From assembly GCA_044433645.1 (NCBI GenBank), contig JAWXTK010000012.1, positions 1-61,938 of the forward strand: a DNA stretch of 61,938 nt, given 5' to 3'. The stretch comes from JAWXTK01 sp044433645 (GTDB lineage Bacteria > Bacteroidota > Bacteroidia > Bacteroidales > Rikenellaceae). The notes beneath the pieces were generated by a model. The model did not search any database and was not told where the DNA came from. It worked only from the letters and a program-made list of their open reading frames with translations. Shown in pieces: positions 40,126 to 49,450 of this stretch. The position numbers were made by a program, and so were the translations under genes. The stretch's first letter is position 1, and each line of letters starts with the position of its first letter.

Positions 40126-41112
40126 TTATTTTGCAAACAGCGCGTCAACAAATGCTTTTTTGTCAAACATTTGTAATTGATCTACGCCCTCGCCAACACC
40201 TATATATCTAACGGGGATTTGAAATTGATCGCTTATTCCTATAACCACGCCACCCTTAGCCGTACCGTCTAACTTAGTGATAGCGAGCGATGTAACCTTA
40301 GTTGCTTGGGTAAATTGGCGTGCCTGTTCAAAGGCATTTTGGCCTGTACTACCGTCCAAAACTAGCATTACATCATGAGGAGCGTCGGGCACTATCTTAG
40401 CCATTACATTTCTGATTTTAGTAAGCTCGTTCATAAGCCCTATTTTGTTGTGCAACCTACCTGCCGTGTCTATTAAAACCACGTCGGCCTTAGCTGCAAC
40501 AGCTGATTTCAAGGTGTCATAAGCCACCGAGGCTGGGTCTGAGCCCATATCTTGGCGCACTAATTTAGCCCCTGCCCTATCTGCCCACACCTGGATTTGG
40601 TCTATGGCGGCTGCACGGAAAGTATCGGCAGCACCTATAAAAACTTTCTTGCCATCCTTGGTTAATTGCGCTGCGAGCTTGCCTATTGTAGTGGTTTTAC
40701 CCACACCATTCACACCCACAACCATAATCACAAAGGGCATATCATCACTAGATTCTATTCCCGAAGAGAAACCCTCCTCCATTTTATCACCCTCAAGCAG
40801 CAGAGAAGTTATCTGCTCGCGAAGTATTCCTTGAAGTTCCGAAGAGTTCATAAATTTATCTTGAGCTACTTTTGCCTCTATGCGTTCTATGATTTTTAGT
40901 GTGGTGTCAACGCCCACATCCGAGGTGATTAATATTTCCTCTAACTCATCAAGCACGTCAGCATCCACAGTGCTACGCCCAACTATTGCGCGCGCAAGTT
41001 TGCCAAAAATTCCTTCTTTGGTTTTGCCCAAACCCTGGCTTAGGTCTTCTTGTTGTTTAGCCTCGATTTGCGAGTCTTTAGTTTTTTTACTGAATATATT
41101 AAAAAATGCCAT
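40126..41112 (-). CDS. ftsY: Signal recognition particle receptor FtsY
   Basis: 328 aa. A short charged N-terminus replaces the long acidic A domain of E. coli FtsY, as usual in Bacteroidota. The four-helix N domain is followed by the SRP-type GTPase: G1 'VGVNGVGKTTTIGKLA', 'GAADTFRAAAIDQIQVW', 'VLIDTAGRLHNK', 'VLDGSTGQNA', 'ITKLDGTAKGG' and the closing 'YIGVGEGVDQLQMFD'. It docks ribosome-SRP complexes at the inner membrane for co-translational insertion. It heads a two-gene operon with rimO. Confidence 0.96.
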   Translation of the reverse strand: MAFFNIFSKKTKDSQIEAKQQEDLSQGLGKTKEGIFGKLARAIVGRSTVDADVLDELEEILITSDVGVDTTLKIIERIEAKVAQDKFMNSSELQGILREQITSLLLEGDKMEEGFSSGIESSDDMPFVIMVVGVNGVGKTTTIGKLAAQLTKDGKKVFIGAADTFRAAAIDQIQVWADRAGAKLVRQDMGSDPASVAYDTLKSAVAAKADVVLIDTAGRLHNKIGLMNELTKIRNVMAKIVPDAPHDVMLVLDGSTGQNAFEQARQFTQATKVTSLAITKLDGTAKGGVVIGISDQFQIPVRYIGVGEGVDQLQMFDKKAFVDALFAK

Positions 41113-41139
41113 ACTTTACACTTATGTTATAATAAGTTA

Positions 41140-41147
41140 CAAAGTTA
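41140..41147 (-). promoter_or_regulatory. Candidate -7 box for ftsY-rimO
   Basis: TAACTTTG on the minus strand, exact consensus, 28 bp before the ATG, in the gap after the efflux operon. No -33 box is seen. Confidence 0.4.
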
Positions 41148-41169
41148 ATTATTTTTAATAAATTCTCTA

Positions 41170-42423
41170 CTACTTAGAGCTTGCTTTTTTATATTTAGCA
41201 ACAGAAATCTTGTGATTATAAGCAGCCAAGACATAATTATTATAAGCCTCCAGCCACGCGAGCTGAGCTTGCAAGATATAAATTATAGCCTCACCACCCT
41301 CCTTATACGAAAAAGTTTGCAACTCAAGGCTCTGAGCTGCTATATCCAAGTTACTTTTCGAGAGCGCGAGTTGCGAGAGTGTTTGCACCAGATCGTTTTC
41401 TGCTGTTTGGTAACTACTTATTAAATCATCTTTGGTTTGCGCTAATTCTAGGCTTGCAATATTTCTAGTAGCCACGCTTTTAGCCACACTCTTGCGCCTA
41501 GCTCCCCAGTCAAAAATAGGCACCGAGAGCGAGAGATAAACCTCACCCCAGAGTTTAGGTGAAAGTTCCACCACAGGAGCAGGCGTACCACCCACAGCCC
41601 TAGCTCCCACGCTAAGCGAGGGGTTATACCCTGCCCTGGTGAGCGAAATATTAGCCACAGCCTCGTCCACAGCCAGCTCAGCTGCGCGAAAACTCGGGTG
41701 AGATTCTACACTATAATCAAGATTTAAAATCTCGCTTAAATCCGTGGACTCGTCCAAATCTGTGCTTAGCTCATAGTCTTGAGCATCGCTCTGCCCCACC
41801 AAAATATTTAACGCGATAACTGCATCCTTATAATATTGATAAGCCTCAGCCTCAGAAAACTTTGCGCCACTAAGCTGAGTCTCGGTCATGAGCAGGTCGG
41901 TGCGAGCAATCAGGCCATCCTCAAATTTTAGCGACACTAACTTGTAAAGTGTCTCTATTTTTTCTACATAATCCTTGGCAATCTCACATTGACGATAAGC
42001 AGCTGATAATGCCCAATAGACTAATTCTGAGGCATATACCACATCTATGAGTGATGATTGCATTGCAAGTTTTGCGATTTTGAGCTTAACGTCCGATATT
42101 TTATTATTAGCCCTCAGCGTGCCCCCTTGATACACAGTCTGCGAGAGAGTCAAGTATGAAAGATAGCTAAAATCCTTAATCCCAGGCACAGAATTTGGGT
42201 GCTCAATCTGATAAGAAGCATCCCCCGAGAGCGATAGCGAAGGTAGAAAATCAGTTTTTTTTAGCTTTTTATCGCTAAGCGCTGACTCATAACTTTGCTC
42301 GCTTTGTTTGAGCGCGTGACTATAATCCACAACCCTTAGAGTATATTGCTCCAAAGTAAGCGAATTTTCGCCACACAGCATAAGGGGCGAAAAAAGAAGA
42401 AATAAAACAGCAAATTTTCTCAT
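41170..42423 (-). CDS. TolC-family outer membrane efflux channel
   Basis: 417 aa. The start at the ATG overlapping the RND stop (TAATG) gives a good signal peptide (MRKFAVLFLLFSPLMLCGEN). The protein shows two OEP repeats of long helices rich in Ala, Leu, Ser and Gln, with the usual 'SLSLSGDASYQ', 'LTLSQTVYQGGTLRANN' and 'SLSVPIFDWGARRKSVAKS' strand-turn signatures. The last gene of the mfp-RND-tolC operon, it forms the outer-membrane duct of the pump. Length and motifs are normal. Confidence 0.9.
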   Translation of the reverse strand: MRKFAVLFLLFSPLMLCGENSLTLEQYTLRVVDYSHALKQSEQSYESALSDKKLKKTDFLPSLSLSGDASYQIEHPNSVPGIKDFSYLSYLTLSQTVYQGGTLRANNKISDVKLKIAKLAMQSSLIDVVYASELVYWALSAAYRQCEIAKDYVEKIETLYKLVSLKFEDGLIARTDLLMTETQLSGAKFSEAEAYQYYKDAVIALNILVGQSDAQDYELSTDLDESTDLSEILNLDYSVESHPSFRAAELAVDEAVANISLTRAGYNPSLSVGARAVGGTPAPVVELSPKLWGEVYLSLSVPIFDWGARRKSVAKSVATRNIASLELAQTKDDLISSYQTAENDLVQTLSQLALSKSNLDIAAQSLELQTFSYKEGGEAIIYILQAQLAWLEAYNNYVLAAYNHKISVAKYKKASSK

Positions 42424-45400
42424 TATTTTATACGCATAATTAAACAAAAAGTAACTGGCAAAATAAATAAAGTAAGCAGAGATGCCACCAATAATCCCCC
42501 CATAATAGTTGCGGCCATACCCCCAAACAGAGCATCAAAGAGCAAGGGCAACATCCCTAGAATAGTTGTCCCCGAGGCCATTACAACGGGTACTATCCTA
42601 GATTTTGCAGCATCTACTACGGCCGTTAAGGGCGAAGATTTTTTAAGCATTTCTACATTAATTTGCTCGATTAACACCACAGCATTTTTAATATTCATGC
42701 CCACCAAACCTATAAGACCCAGCACAGCAAAAAAGTCCATCATCTTGCCCGTTAGTGCCAAACCCAAGACCACTCCCACAAAAATCAGTGGCAACATCAG
42801 CACCACCACTAAGGCCTTGCGATAATCCCTAAACAGTAGCATTAACACTATGAAAATCAACAAGATAGTCAGTGGCATATTTTTAGCCAAAGCCTCATTA
42901 CTCTCGCTTTCACTCTCCTGCTCGCCAAATACTTTCATTGTATATCCCAAGGGCAAATCATCACTCATCGCCTCATAAACCTTGGCGTAAACCTCGGCAA
43001 ATGCAGCCTTAGTATTAGCCCCAATCAAGGGGTCACACTGCGCCTTAATTGTTCGCTGACGATTAAAACGCTTAACCACGCTAAAATCATAATCCAAATC
43101 TACTGCGCTAAGCACCTGATTCATAGACACATAATTCCCCAGCGAGCTCGAAATCGGCAAAGTCGTAATATTAGCCAAGTTATCATCGCCGAAGCTCCTT
43201 AATAAAATAGGCTGAAACTCATCGCCCTTACCAAAGCTACCCATGGCCAAGCCCGAAGTGTTTAGCTTTGCAAATTCAGCCACTTGTTGCCTTGAAATCC
43301 CAAGTAATTGCCCTTTGTTTTGCGAGTAGATAGGCTTTAAAACGGGGATTAAATTTCCCCAATCACTTCTCACATCACCAACAAGCGAGCACTCTCGCAT
43401 AATATTCTGAGCCCTAGTATTCAAAGATAAAAGTGTATCTATATTCTCACCCGTAAAACCTATCTCAATAGCAGCCTCAACGGCAGGCGAGAGTTTAAAC
43501 AATGAGCTACGAACAGTAACATTTGGGAAATTCTCCGCGGCATAAATCGCAAATTCTCTTTCCAACCTAGCAGCTGCTAAGGGACTCTCTAACTCTATTA
43601 AAATATTCCCAAAATTTGACAGTGGGCCAAACGAAGTACTTGCTAGATAATATCTTAGGGGTGAGCTTCCCAAGCTAACTGAGATATTTTCGACCCCTGG
43701 TTTTTGCTCCAACCACTCACTCATTTTATCTAACTCGCGCTCGCTCTCAAAAATCGAATAACCATTTATCAGAGTGCAATCCACCTTAAAATAAGGCTTC
43801 TCAAGATTAGGGAAAAACCCACTAGGGGCTCTACTCATCACAAAAAGCGATAACAAAAACACAACTACCACACCACCTAAAGTCGCCCACCTAAAGCGTA
43901 TCAAAAAAGACAACACCCTAGCAAAACCACTATAAAATTTACTAGTATAAGGCTCACGCTCTATCTTATCTCCAGCCACTGTTTTAAGCAAAAACATACC
44001 AAACAAAGGGGTCTGACTCATGGCAAGTAGCCAACTAAGAGCCAGCGAAATAGACAAAACCACAAACAAAGGCTTTACTATCTCTGAAGCCGACGAAGGC
44101 GCTAAATAAAGGGGCAAAAACGAAATAATAGCTATAAAAGTCGCCCCAAGCAGAGCATACGAGGGCGAAGTAGCTGCGCTAATTAAAGATTTTTTAAGCG
44201 CCCCACCCGAGCGCAATAATTGATTAGCATTATCAGTCACCACAATCGCATTATCCACCAGCATCCCCATTGCGATAATAAAACCAGCCAATGAAGTTCG
44301 ATTCAATCCCTCACCCATAAAATACATAATAAGCATAGTGCCCCCAATAGAAAACAAGAGTGACGAGCAAATCAAAATCCCACTCCTGAGCCCCATAACC
44401 AACATAATAATAAGTATCACTATGGCCACCGACTCTAGCAAATTCATCAAAAAACCTACGTTAGCTTCCTGGGCAATCTCATCTTCCAAATAAAGTGGTT
44501 CAAGGCTTACGCCCAGCGGCATTTGCGCCAACAAGATATCTAATTCTCGCCTCACCCTGCGGCCAACTTCTACAACATTTTCTCCCTCCGTGCTCGAAAT
44601 TCCTATGCCCACCGCACGCTTACCATTCACCTTAAACAAACGCGTTGGAGGGTCTTGATAGCCACTTGTAATATTTGCAAAATCACCAAGACGTATTTTT
44701 GAGCCGTCGCTTGTTGTGATTAACTGATTTGCAATATCCTCCAAGGAGGTGTACACCCCCGGGGTCATTATCCTTAAATTTAATTCTCCTGCTCTCTTTA
44801 CTCCCGTATCTACAAGCTGGTTTTGCGATGATATAACAGCGATAATCTGCTCAACATTAAGATTCAAACCACTTAACATAGAGCTAGAAATCTCAACATT
44901 CACCACCTCTGTTTGCTCGCCATAAAGCGCAACTTTCTGCACGCCCTGCACAGCCACAAGCGAAGTTTTTATCCTCTGAGCCATATCGCGCATTTGGGCA
45001 TACGAAAACCCCTTATCAGAGACCAAGGCGTAATAAATCCCAAAAACATCGCCAAAATCATCGCTCACATTTATAGTCCCTGCCCCCACAGGCAACATAG
45101 GCTGAATATTGAGCACCTTGCGCCTAAGCTCATCCCAGCGCTGAGGAATTAGCTCTTTATCTGTGGCAGGGTCTAGCTCAACAGTGATTTTTGAGAGCGA
45201 GTAAAAACTCTCAGAGCTAATTTTATACACTCCCTTTAGAGTCTGCACCTCACGCTCTATGGGTTCGGTAATTAATTGTTCGACCTGCAAGGGCGTAGCT
45301 CCAGGATAAGAAGTTACTAGCACCGTAGACTTAATCACAAAGGGCGCATCTTCTGTCTTACCTATCCTATCAAAACACCACACACCCCCTAAGAGCATAA

Positions 45401-45458
45401 TGGCCAAGAGAAAATAAACAAGTTGCTTATTTGAAAAAGATAAATTTGTAATATTCAT
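42423..45458 (-). CDS. RND efflux transporter permease (AcrB/MexB-like)
   Basis: 1011 aa, normal for the family. Start chosen because a purine-rich GGAAGGGGGG lies just before this ATG; an upstream in-frame ATG overlaps the adaptor gene. Visible are 12 membrane segments, N-terminal 'LLGGVWCFDRIGKTEDAPFV', porter domain 'VTSYPGATPLQVEQLITEPIER', and conserved membrane motifs around residues 330-420 ('GLNRTSLAGFIIAMGMLVDNAIVVTDN', with the paired Asp-Asn of TM4) and 'GLVGMNIKNAVVLIEQI' in TM10. It is a proton-driven exporter; substrate (drugs, bile salts, fatty acids) cannot be read. The sequence seems closer to the IbeB/AcrB-like multidrug group than to metal pumps, but this is not certain. 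Confidence 0.92.
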   Translation of the reverse strand: MNITNLSFSNKQLVYFLLAIMLLGGVWCFDRIGKTEDAPFVIKSTVLVTSYPGATPLQVEQLITEPIEREVQTLKGVYKISSESFYSLSKITVELDPATDKELIPQRWDELRRKVLNIQPMLPVGAGTINVSDDFGDVFGIYYALVSDKGFSYAQMRDMAQRIKTSLVAVQGVQKVALYGEQTEVVNVEISSSMLSGLNLNVEQIIAVISSQNQLVDTGVKRAGELNLRIMTPGVYTSLEDIANQLITTSDGSKIRLGDFANITSGYQDPPTRLFKVNGKRAVGIGISSTEGENVVEVGRRVRRELDILLAQMPLGVSLEPLYLEDEIAQEANVGFLMNLLESVAIVILIIMLVMGLRSGILICSSLLFSIGGTMLIMYFMGEGLNRTSLAGFIIAMGMLVDNAIVVTDNANQLLRSGGALKKSLISAATSPSYALLGATFIAIISFLPLYLAPSSASEIVKPLFVVLSISLALSWLLAMSQTPLFGMFLLKTVAGDKIEREPYTSKFYSGFARVLSFLIRFRWATLGGVVVVFLLSLFVMSRAPSGFFPNLEKPYFKVDCTLINGYSIFESERELDKMSEWLEQKPGVENISVSLGSSPLRYYLASTSFGPLSNFGNILIELESPLAAARLEREFAIYAAENFPNVTVRSSLFKLSPAVEAAIEIGFTGENIDTLLSLNTRAQNIMRECSLVGDVRSDWGNLIPVLKPIYSQNKGQLLGISRQQVAEFAKLNTSGLAMGSFGKGDEFQPILLRSFGDDNLANITTLPISSSLGNYVSMNQVLSAVDLDYDFSVVKRFNRQRTIKAQCDPLIGANTKAAFAEVYAKVYEAMSDDLPLGYTMKVFGEQESESESNEALAKNMPLTILLIFIVLMLLFRDYRKALVVVLMLPLIFVGVVLGLALTGKMMDFFAVLGLIGLVGMNIKNAVVLIEQINVEMLKKSSPLTAVVDAAKSRIVPVVMASGTTILGMLPLLFDALFGGMAATIMGGLLVASLLTLFILPVTFCLIMRIK

Positions 45459-45474
45459 AATCCCCCCTTCCTTT

Positions 45475-46503
45475 TTACTCCAACACCTTAACACTCTGCC
45501 CCTGGGTGAGCATATTCACCCCTGCGCTAACCACTATTTCGCCCTTTTTCAGCCCCCTAGAGATTATCACCATATCTTCACCTACGAGCCCAGCAGTTGC
45601 AACCTCACGCAAATGAACTTTAGAGTCAGAAGGGGAATAAACCCACAATTTATTGGTGTTAACAAGCGCACTCAGGGGCACACTCACATAAGAGCTAAAC
45701 TCTTTATTATCATAAAGTTGCATTATGACTGTGCACGAGAAACCCACCTTAATATTAAGCCGCTGAGCATCAAAATTTTTATCAGTAATTTTCAGCGTAA
45801 TAGGTATGCCAGCACTGAGCACCGAACCATTTATAACGCTCGTAAGTTCAGCTTTAAACTCACGCAAAGGCATATTATCAAACACCACCCAATATTTTAC
45901 AGGCTGTAACAACATATTAGCATCCACCTCGGGCAAGGTAAATTTAATATCCAAATCATAGGGCGTAATAAGCCTATAAATCAGCGTTCCGGCATTAACC
46001 TCCTGATAAGTGTCTACTCCCTGGCTCTCGATAGAGCCTGCAAAGGGCGCATAAAGTTTGGTGTAAGATAATTGATTTAGAGCATAAGAATAATTACTCT
46101 TGGCCTGCACATAATCGGCCTTAGCGAGTTCCAAATCTTGCAGAGAGACTGCATCTCTGGCCTGCAAGCGCTCTGTTCGCTCTAAGATAGATTTTGTGGC
46201 ATTGTAATTTGACAGCGCCGAGCTCACCTGCAAACGAAAATCATCATCATCTAAAGATGCTAGAATTTGGTCTTTTTTAACCATTTCGCCCTCAGCGGCA
46301 TACATATTATTAACCAAACCACTTACGCCAAAGGCCAAGTCAACACTAGAGGACGGGTGCACCAGGGCAGCGAATCGTTTGCTATAAGAATTAAGCGCCT
46401 CAACTTTTTCGACTTTAACCCTGCGCTCAAAAGATAAGGGGTCTTGCTTTGGCCAACAGCCACTTAGCAACACCCCTAAAACTATAAAATAAATCTTGTT
46501 CAT
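45475..46503 (-). CDS. RND efflux adaptor (membrane fusion) lipoprotein
   Basis: 342 aa. Signal peptide with lipobox LSGC (Cys at about residue 16). The barrel-sandwich halves are 'LAFGVSGLVNNMYAAEGEMVKKDQILASLDDDD' (seen in parts) and 'LYAPFAGSIESQGVDTYQEVNAGTLIYRLI', joined by an alpha hairpin, followed by the beta-barrel and membrane-proximal domains. It links the RND pump to the TolC channel in the periplasm. First gene of the operon. Its ATG is buried in an RNA hairpin with a perfect 13-bp outer stem, suggesting translational or operator control of the pump. Confidence 0.9.
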   Translation of the reverse strand: MNKIYFIVLGVLLSGCWPKQDPLSFERRVKVEKVEALNSYSKRFAALVHPSSSVDLAFGVSGLVNNMYAAEGEMVKKDQILASLDDDDFRLQVSSALSNYNATKSILERTERLQARDAVSLQDLELAKADYVQAKSNYSYALNQLSYTKLYAPFAGSIESQGVDTYQEVNAGTLIYRLITPYDLDIKFTLPEVDANMLLQPVKYWVVFDNMPLREFKAELTSVINGSVLSAGIPITLKITDKNFDAQRLNIKVGFSCTVIMQLYDNKEFSSYVSVPLSALVNTNKLWVYSPSDSKVHLREVATAGLVGEDMVIISRGLKKGEIVVSAGVNMLTQGQSVKVLE

Positions 46504-46548
46504 AATAATTGTTTTTCCTTTTTTAACTAAAGGATAACAATTATTATG
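46501..46548 (-). promoter_or_regulatory. Hairpin masking the RBS and start codon of the efflux adaptor gene
   Basis: CATAATAATTGTT and its exact reverse complement AACAATTATTATG flank 22 nt. The last three bases of the right arm in mRNA are the ATG itself. Inside, CCTTT can pair with AAAGG, covering the only purine-rich RBS candidate. No U-tract follows, so it is not a terminator for argS. The same 13-bp inverted repeat could also be an operator for a dimeric repressor. Confidence 0.6.
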
Positions 46549-46561
46549 CTGAGAGAATCGT

Positions 46562-48346
46562 CTACATTCTTTCTGGCACGTTTATGCCCAAAAGCGACAT
46601 TGCACGTTTAATAATCGCAGCAACATTCTCGCACAAAGCTAAACGCACCTCGCGAAGCTCCGTGTCACTCTCTTTTAAAATTGGATGATCGTGATAATAT
46701 CCATTAAAGGCCTTAGCCAAATCATAAGTATAAGAAGCAATCACAGCTGGCGAGAAGTTTTCACCCCCCTGAGCCACTGCCATAGGGAAGTCAACCATTA
46801 ATTTAATCAACTCGATCTCGTCACTAGAAAGTTTATTAAAACAATCGCTAGTTATCTTGTAGCTAATATTTTCAGCCTCAGCCTTACGGATAATAGAGCG
46901 AATACGCGCATGAGTATATTGAATAAATGGGCCTGTGTTACCATTAAAATCTATGGATTCACGTGGGTCAAACAACATAGTCTTGCGAGGGTCTACCTTT
47001 AAGATAAAGTATTTTAATGCCCCAAGACCCACTGTATTGCAAATCTCGTCAGCCTCACTAGCCGTACAAGCATCTAGTTTACCTAGCTCCTGGCTCATCT
47101 CACGCGCTGTGTCTACCATAGCCTCTATCAAATCATCAGCATCAACTACTGTACCCTCACGCGATTTCATTTTGCCCTCAGGAAGTTCCACCATACCATA
47201 AGAAAGGTGAGTTATGCTATCTGCCCAAGCGTTGCCCAACTTAGAAAGTATAAGTTTAAGCACTTGGAAGTGATAATTTTGCTCATTTCCAACCACATAA
47301 ATCATTTCATCCAAGCTGTTTTCATCGTGACGAGTTACTGCCGTACCCAAATCCTGAGTCATATACACCGATGTGCCGTCAGAGCGAAGTAGAAGTTTTT
47401 GATCAAGACCATCATCTGCTAAATCTATCCACACCGAACCGTCTTCTTTTTTGAAGAACACACCTTTATTTAATCCGTCCTCAACTAGGCTTTTGCCCAA
47501 AAGATAAGTTTGAGATTCATAATAAATCTTGTCAAAATCAACGCCCATAGACGCATAAGTCTTGTCAAAACCAGCATATACCCACTTATTCATTTTCTCC
47601 CATAGAGCATATACCTCAGCATCTTTAGCCTCCCATTTCCTAAGCATCTCGCCAGCCTCAAGCATGATAGGGGCGTTGCGCTTAGCATCGTCCTCGCTCA
47701 TGCCATTTTGCATTAACTCCTTGATTTCGACTTTATAATGTTTGTCAAATTCCACATAATATTTACCAACTAAGTGATCGCCCTTTAGTCCACTGCTCTC
47801 GGGAGTCTCACCACCTGAATATTTTTGCCAAGCTATCATGCTTTTACAAATATGTATTCCTCTGTCATTCACCAAGTTAGCCTTTATTACATTATGGCCA
47901 TTAGCTTTCAAAATCTGAGCTACCGAATATCCTAATAGGTTGTTTCTAACGTGGCCAAGGTGTAAAGGTTTATTGGTGTTAGGCGAAGAATATTCCACCA
48001 TAATAGTCTTGCCACTATCTTTTTTGAATCCAAAATCTGCATCCGTAGTTATAGCTTCAAACTCCGTTGCCCAAAATTTTGCACTAAGCGTTAGGTTCAA
48101 AAAACCTTTGATAACATTGTAGCTCTCAACGATTTCACTCACCTCTACTACTTTTTCGCCTATTTCTTTAGCTGTAAGCTCGGGGTTTTTCTTAGATATT
48201 TTAAGCAAGGGGAACACAACTAGAGTGTAATCGCCCTCAAATTCTTTGCGCGTTTTGCTAATTTGTAGAATCTTAGCATCCACATCGCCATAGAGTGGCT
48301 CTACGCACTCCGAGATAATATTCTGTAATAAATTTTCGATATTCAT
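46562..48346 (-). CDS. argS: Arginyl-tRNA synthetase
   Basis: 594 aa from the ATG that gives the family N-terminus (MNIENLLQNIISECVEPLYG). A longer in-frame reading of 57 codons overlaps the divergent dus gene and is rejected. Class I motifs: 'SSPNTNKPLHLGHVRNNLLG' (HIGH as HLGH) and 'GKMKSREGTVVDADDLI' (KMSKS as MKSRE). An N-terminal Add-1 domain and C-terminal DALR anticodon domain ('FNGNTGPFIQYTHARIRSI' onward) are both present. It charges tRNA-Arg. It lies directly upstream of the efflux operon in the same direction, without a visible terminator between. Confidence 0.96.
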   Translation of the reverse strand: MNIENLLQNIISECVEPLYGDVDAKILQISKTRKEFEGDYTLVVFPLLKISKKNPELTAKEIGEKVVEVSEIVESYNVIKGFLNLTLSAKFWATEFEAITTDADFGFKKDSGKTIMVEYSSPNTNKPLHLGHVRNNLLGYSVAQILKANGHNVIKANLVNDRGIHICKSMIAWQKYSGGETPESSGLKGDHLVGKYYVEFDKHYKVEIKELMQNGMSEDDAKRNAPIMLEAGEMLRKWEAKDAEVYALWEKMNKWVYAGFDKTYASMGVDFDKIYYESQTYLLGKSLVEDGLNKGVFFKKEDGSVWIDLADDGLDQKLLLRSDGTSVYMTQDLGTAVTRHDENSLDEMIYVVGNEQNYHFQVLKLILSKLGNAWADSITHLSYGMVELPEGKMKSREGTVVDADDLIEAMVDTAREMSQELGKLDACTASEADEICNTVGLGALKYFILKVDPRKTMLFDPRESIDFNGNTGPFIQYTHARIRSIIRKAEAENISYKITSDCFNKLSSDEIELIKLMVDFPMAVAQGGENFSPAVIASYTYDLAKAFNGYYHDHPILKESDTELREVRLALCENVAAIIKRAMSLLGINVPERM

Positions 48347-48369
48347 TGCTTTGTATGATATATTTTGCC

Positions 48370-48377
48370 CAAAGATA
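48370..48377 (-). promoter_or_regulatory. Candidate -7 box for argS
   Basis: TATCTTTG on the minus strand, exact consensus, giving a leader of about 17 nt. It supports the inner argS start. It is separated by only 2 bp from the oppositely directed dus -7 box. Confidence 0.45.
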
Positions 48378-48379
48378 AC

Positions 48380-48387
48380 TATTTTTG
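48380..48387 (+). promoter_or_regulatory. Candidate -7 box for the dus gene
   Basis: TATTTTTG on the plus strand, exact consensus, about 14 nt leader before the ATG. Neither of the two divergent boxes has a clear -33 element. Confidence 0.4.
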
Positions 48388-48407
48388 CAGAAAAATAGAA
48401 AGTTTTA

Positions 48408-49418
48408 ATGAAAATAGCCAACTTAGATTTAGGCGAGCAGCCGATTTTTCTCGCTCCCATGGAAGATGTCACCGATCCTTCCTTTCGTTTTATGTGCAAG
48501 GAGTTTGGTGCTAACATGGTTTACACCGAATTTATTTCCTCGGACGGACTAATACGCGATGCCCATAAATCATTGGCTAAGCTCAATATTTCAGACTACG
48601 AGCGCCCGGTAGGCATACAAATCTATGGCCACATGATAGAGCCCATGGTCGAGGCAGCACGCATGGCAGCGAGTGTTAATCCCGATGTTATAGATATTAA
48701 CTTTGGCTGTCCTGTTAAGAAGATTGCAGGTCGTGGCGCAGGTTCGGGCATGATGAAAGATGTACCTTTGATGGTTGAGATGACTCGCCAGATAGTGCAA
48801 GCCGTGGACATACCTGTCACCGTAAAAACGCGCCTAGGTTGGGACGAAGAAAGCAAAAACATAGTTGAGATAGCCGAAAAATTGCAAGATGTAGGCATAG
48901 CAGCACTAACAATTCACGGTCGCACTCGTGCCCAAATGTATAAGGGCGAGGCCGACTGGACACTTATAGGCGAGGTAAAAAACAACCCTCGCATGAATAT
49001 TCCTATCATAGGTAACGGCGATATAGACTCAGGCAAGAAATGTGCTGAGGCCTTTAATCGCTATGGAGTTGACGGAGTTATGGTAGGCAGGGCAACTTAT
49101 GGTCGTCCGTGGATTTTCAGAGAAATGCGCCATTATCTCGAAACGGGCGAAGTACTATCTCAACCCTCTGTTATAGAGCGAGTTGAGATAGCTAAGCGCC
49201 ACTTAGTAAAATCCATAGAAATTAAGGGAGATAAGGTTGGGATACTAGAGATGCGACGTCACCTATCAACTTACTTTAAGGGTCTGCCAGATTTTAAGGG
49301 CACACGTTTGCAGTTAGTCACATTAAATGACAGCGAAGAAATCCTCAAAACTTTGGATTATGTAGCCGAGAAGTGGGGTGATTTTGACACCTCCGAGATT
49401 ATCAATAAAGTATGGTAG
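48408..49418 (+). CDS. tRNA-dihydrouridine synthase (DusB-like)
   Basis: 336 aa. FMN-binding TIM barrel: 'FLAPMEDVTDPSFRFMCKEFGANMVYTEF' (first strand, seen in parts), 'IDINFGCPVKKIAGRGAGSGMM' with the catalytic Cys (CPVKK), 'VTVKTRLGW', 'ALTIHGRTRAQMYKGEADW', 'IIGNGDIDSGKKC' and 'GVMVGRATYGRPWIF'. It reduces specific uridines to dihydrouridine in tRNA. The sequence is DusB-like and fits the single general Dus of Bacteroidota. It converges with purT. Confidence 0.94.
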   Translation: MKIANLDLGEQPIFLAPMEDVTDPSFRFMCKEFGANMVYTEFISSDGLIRDAHKSLAKLNISDYERPVGIQIYGHMIEPMVEAARMAASVNPDVIDINFGCPVKKIAGRGAGSGMMKDVPLMVEMTRQIVQAVDIPVTVKTRLGWDEESKNIVEIAEKLQDVGIAALTIHGRTRAQMYKGEADWTLIGEVKNNPRMNIPIIGNGDIDSGKKCAEAFNRYGVDGVMVGRATYGRPWIFREMRHYLETGEVLSQPSVIERVEIAKRHLVKSIEIKGDKVGILEMRRHLSTYFKGLPDFKGTRLQLVTLNDSEEILKTLDYVAEKWGDFDTSEIINKVW

Positions 49419-49450
49419 CCACTAGCACCAGAGCAGATAGCCGCTAACGT

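Noticed and set aside
46562..48517. Longer 651-codon reading of argS
   Set aside because: The extra 57 codons overlap the dus start and both promoters and do not resemble the ArgS N-terminus.
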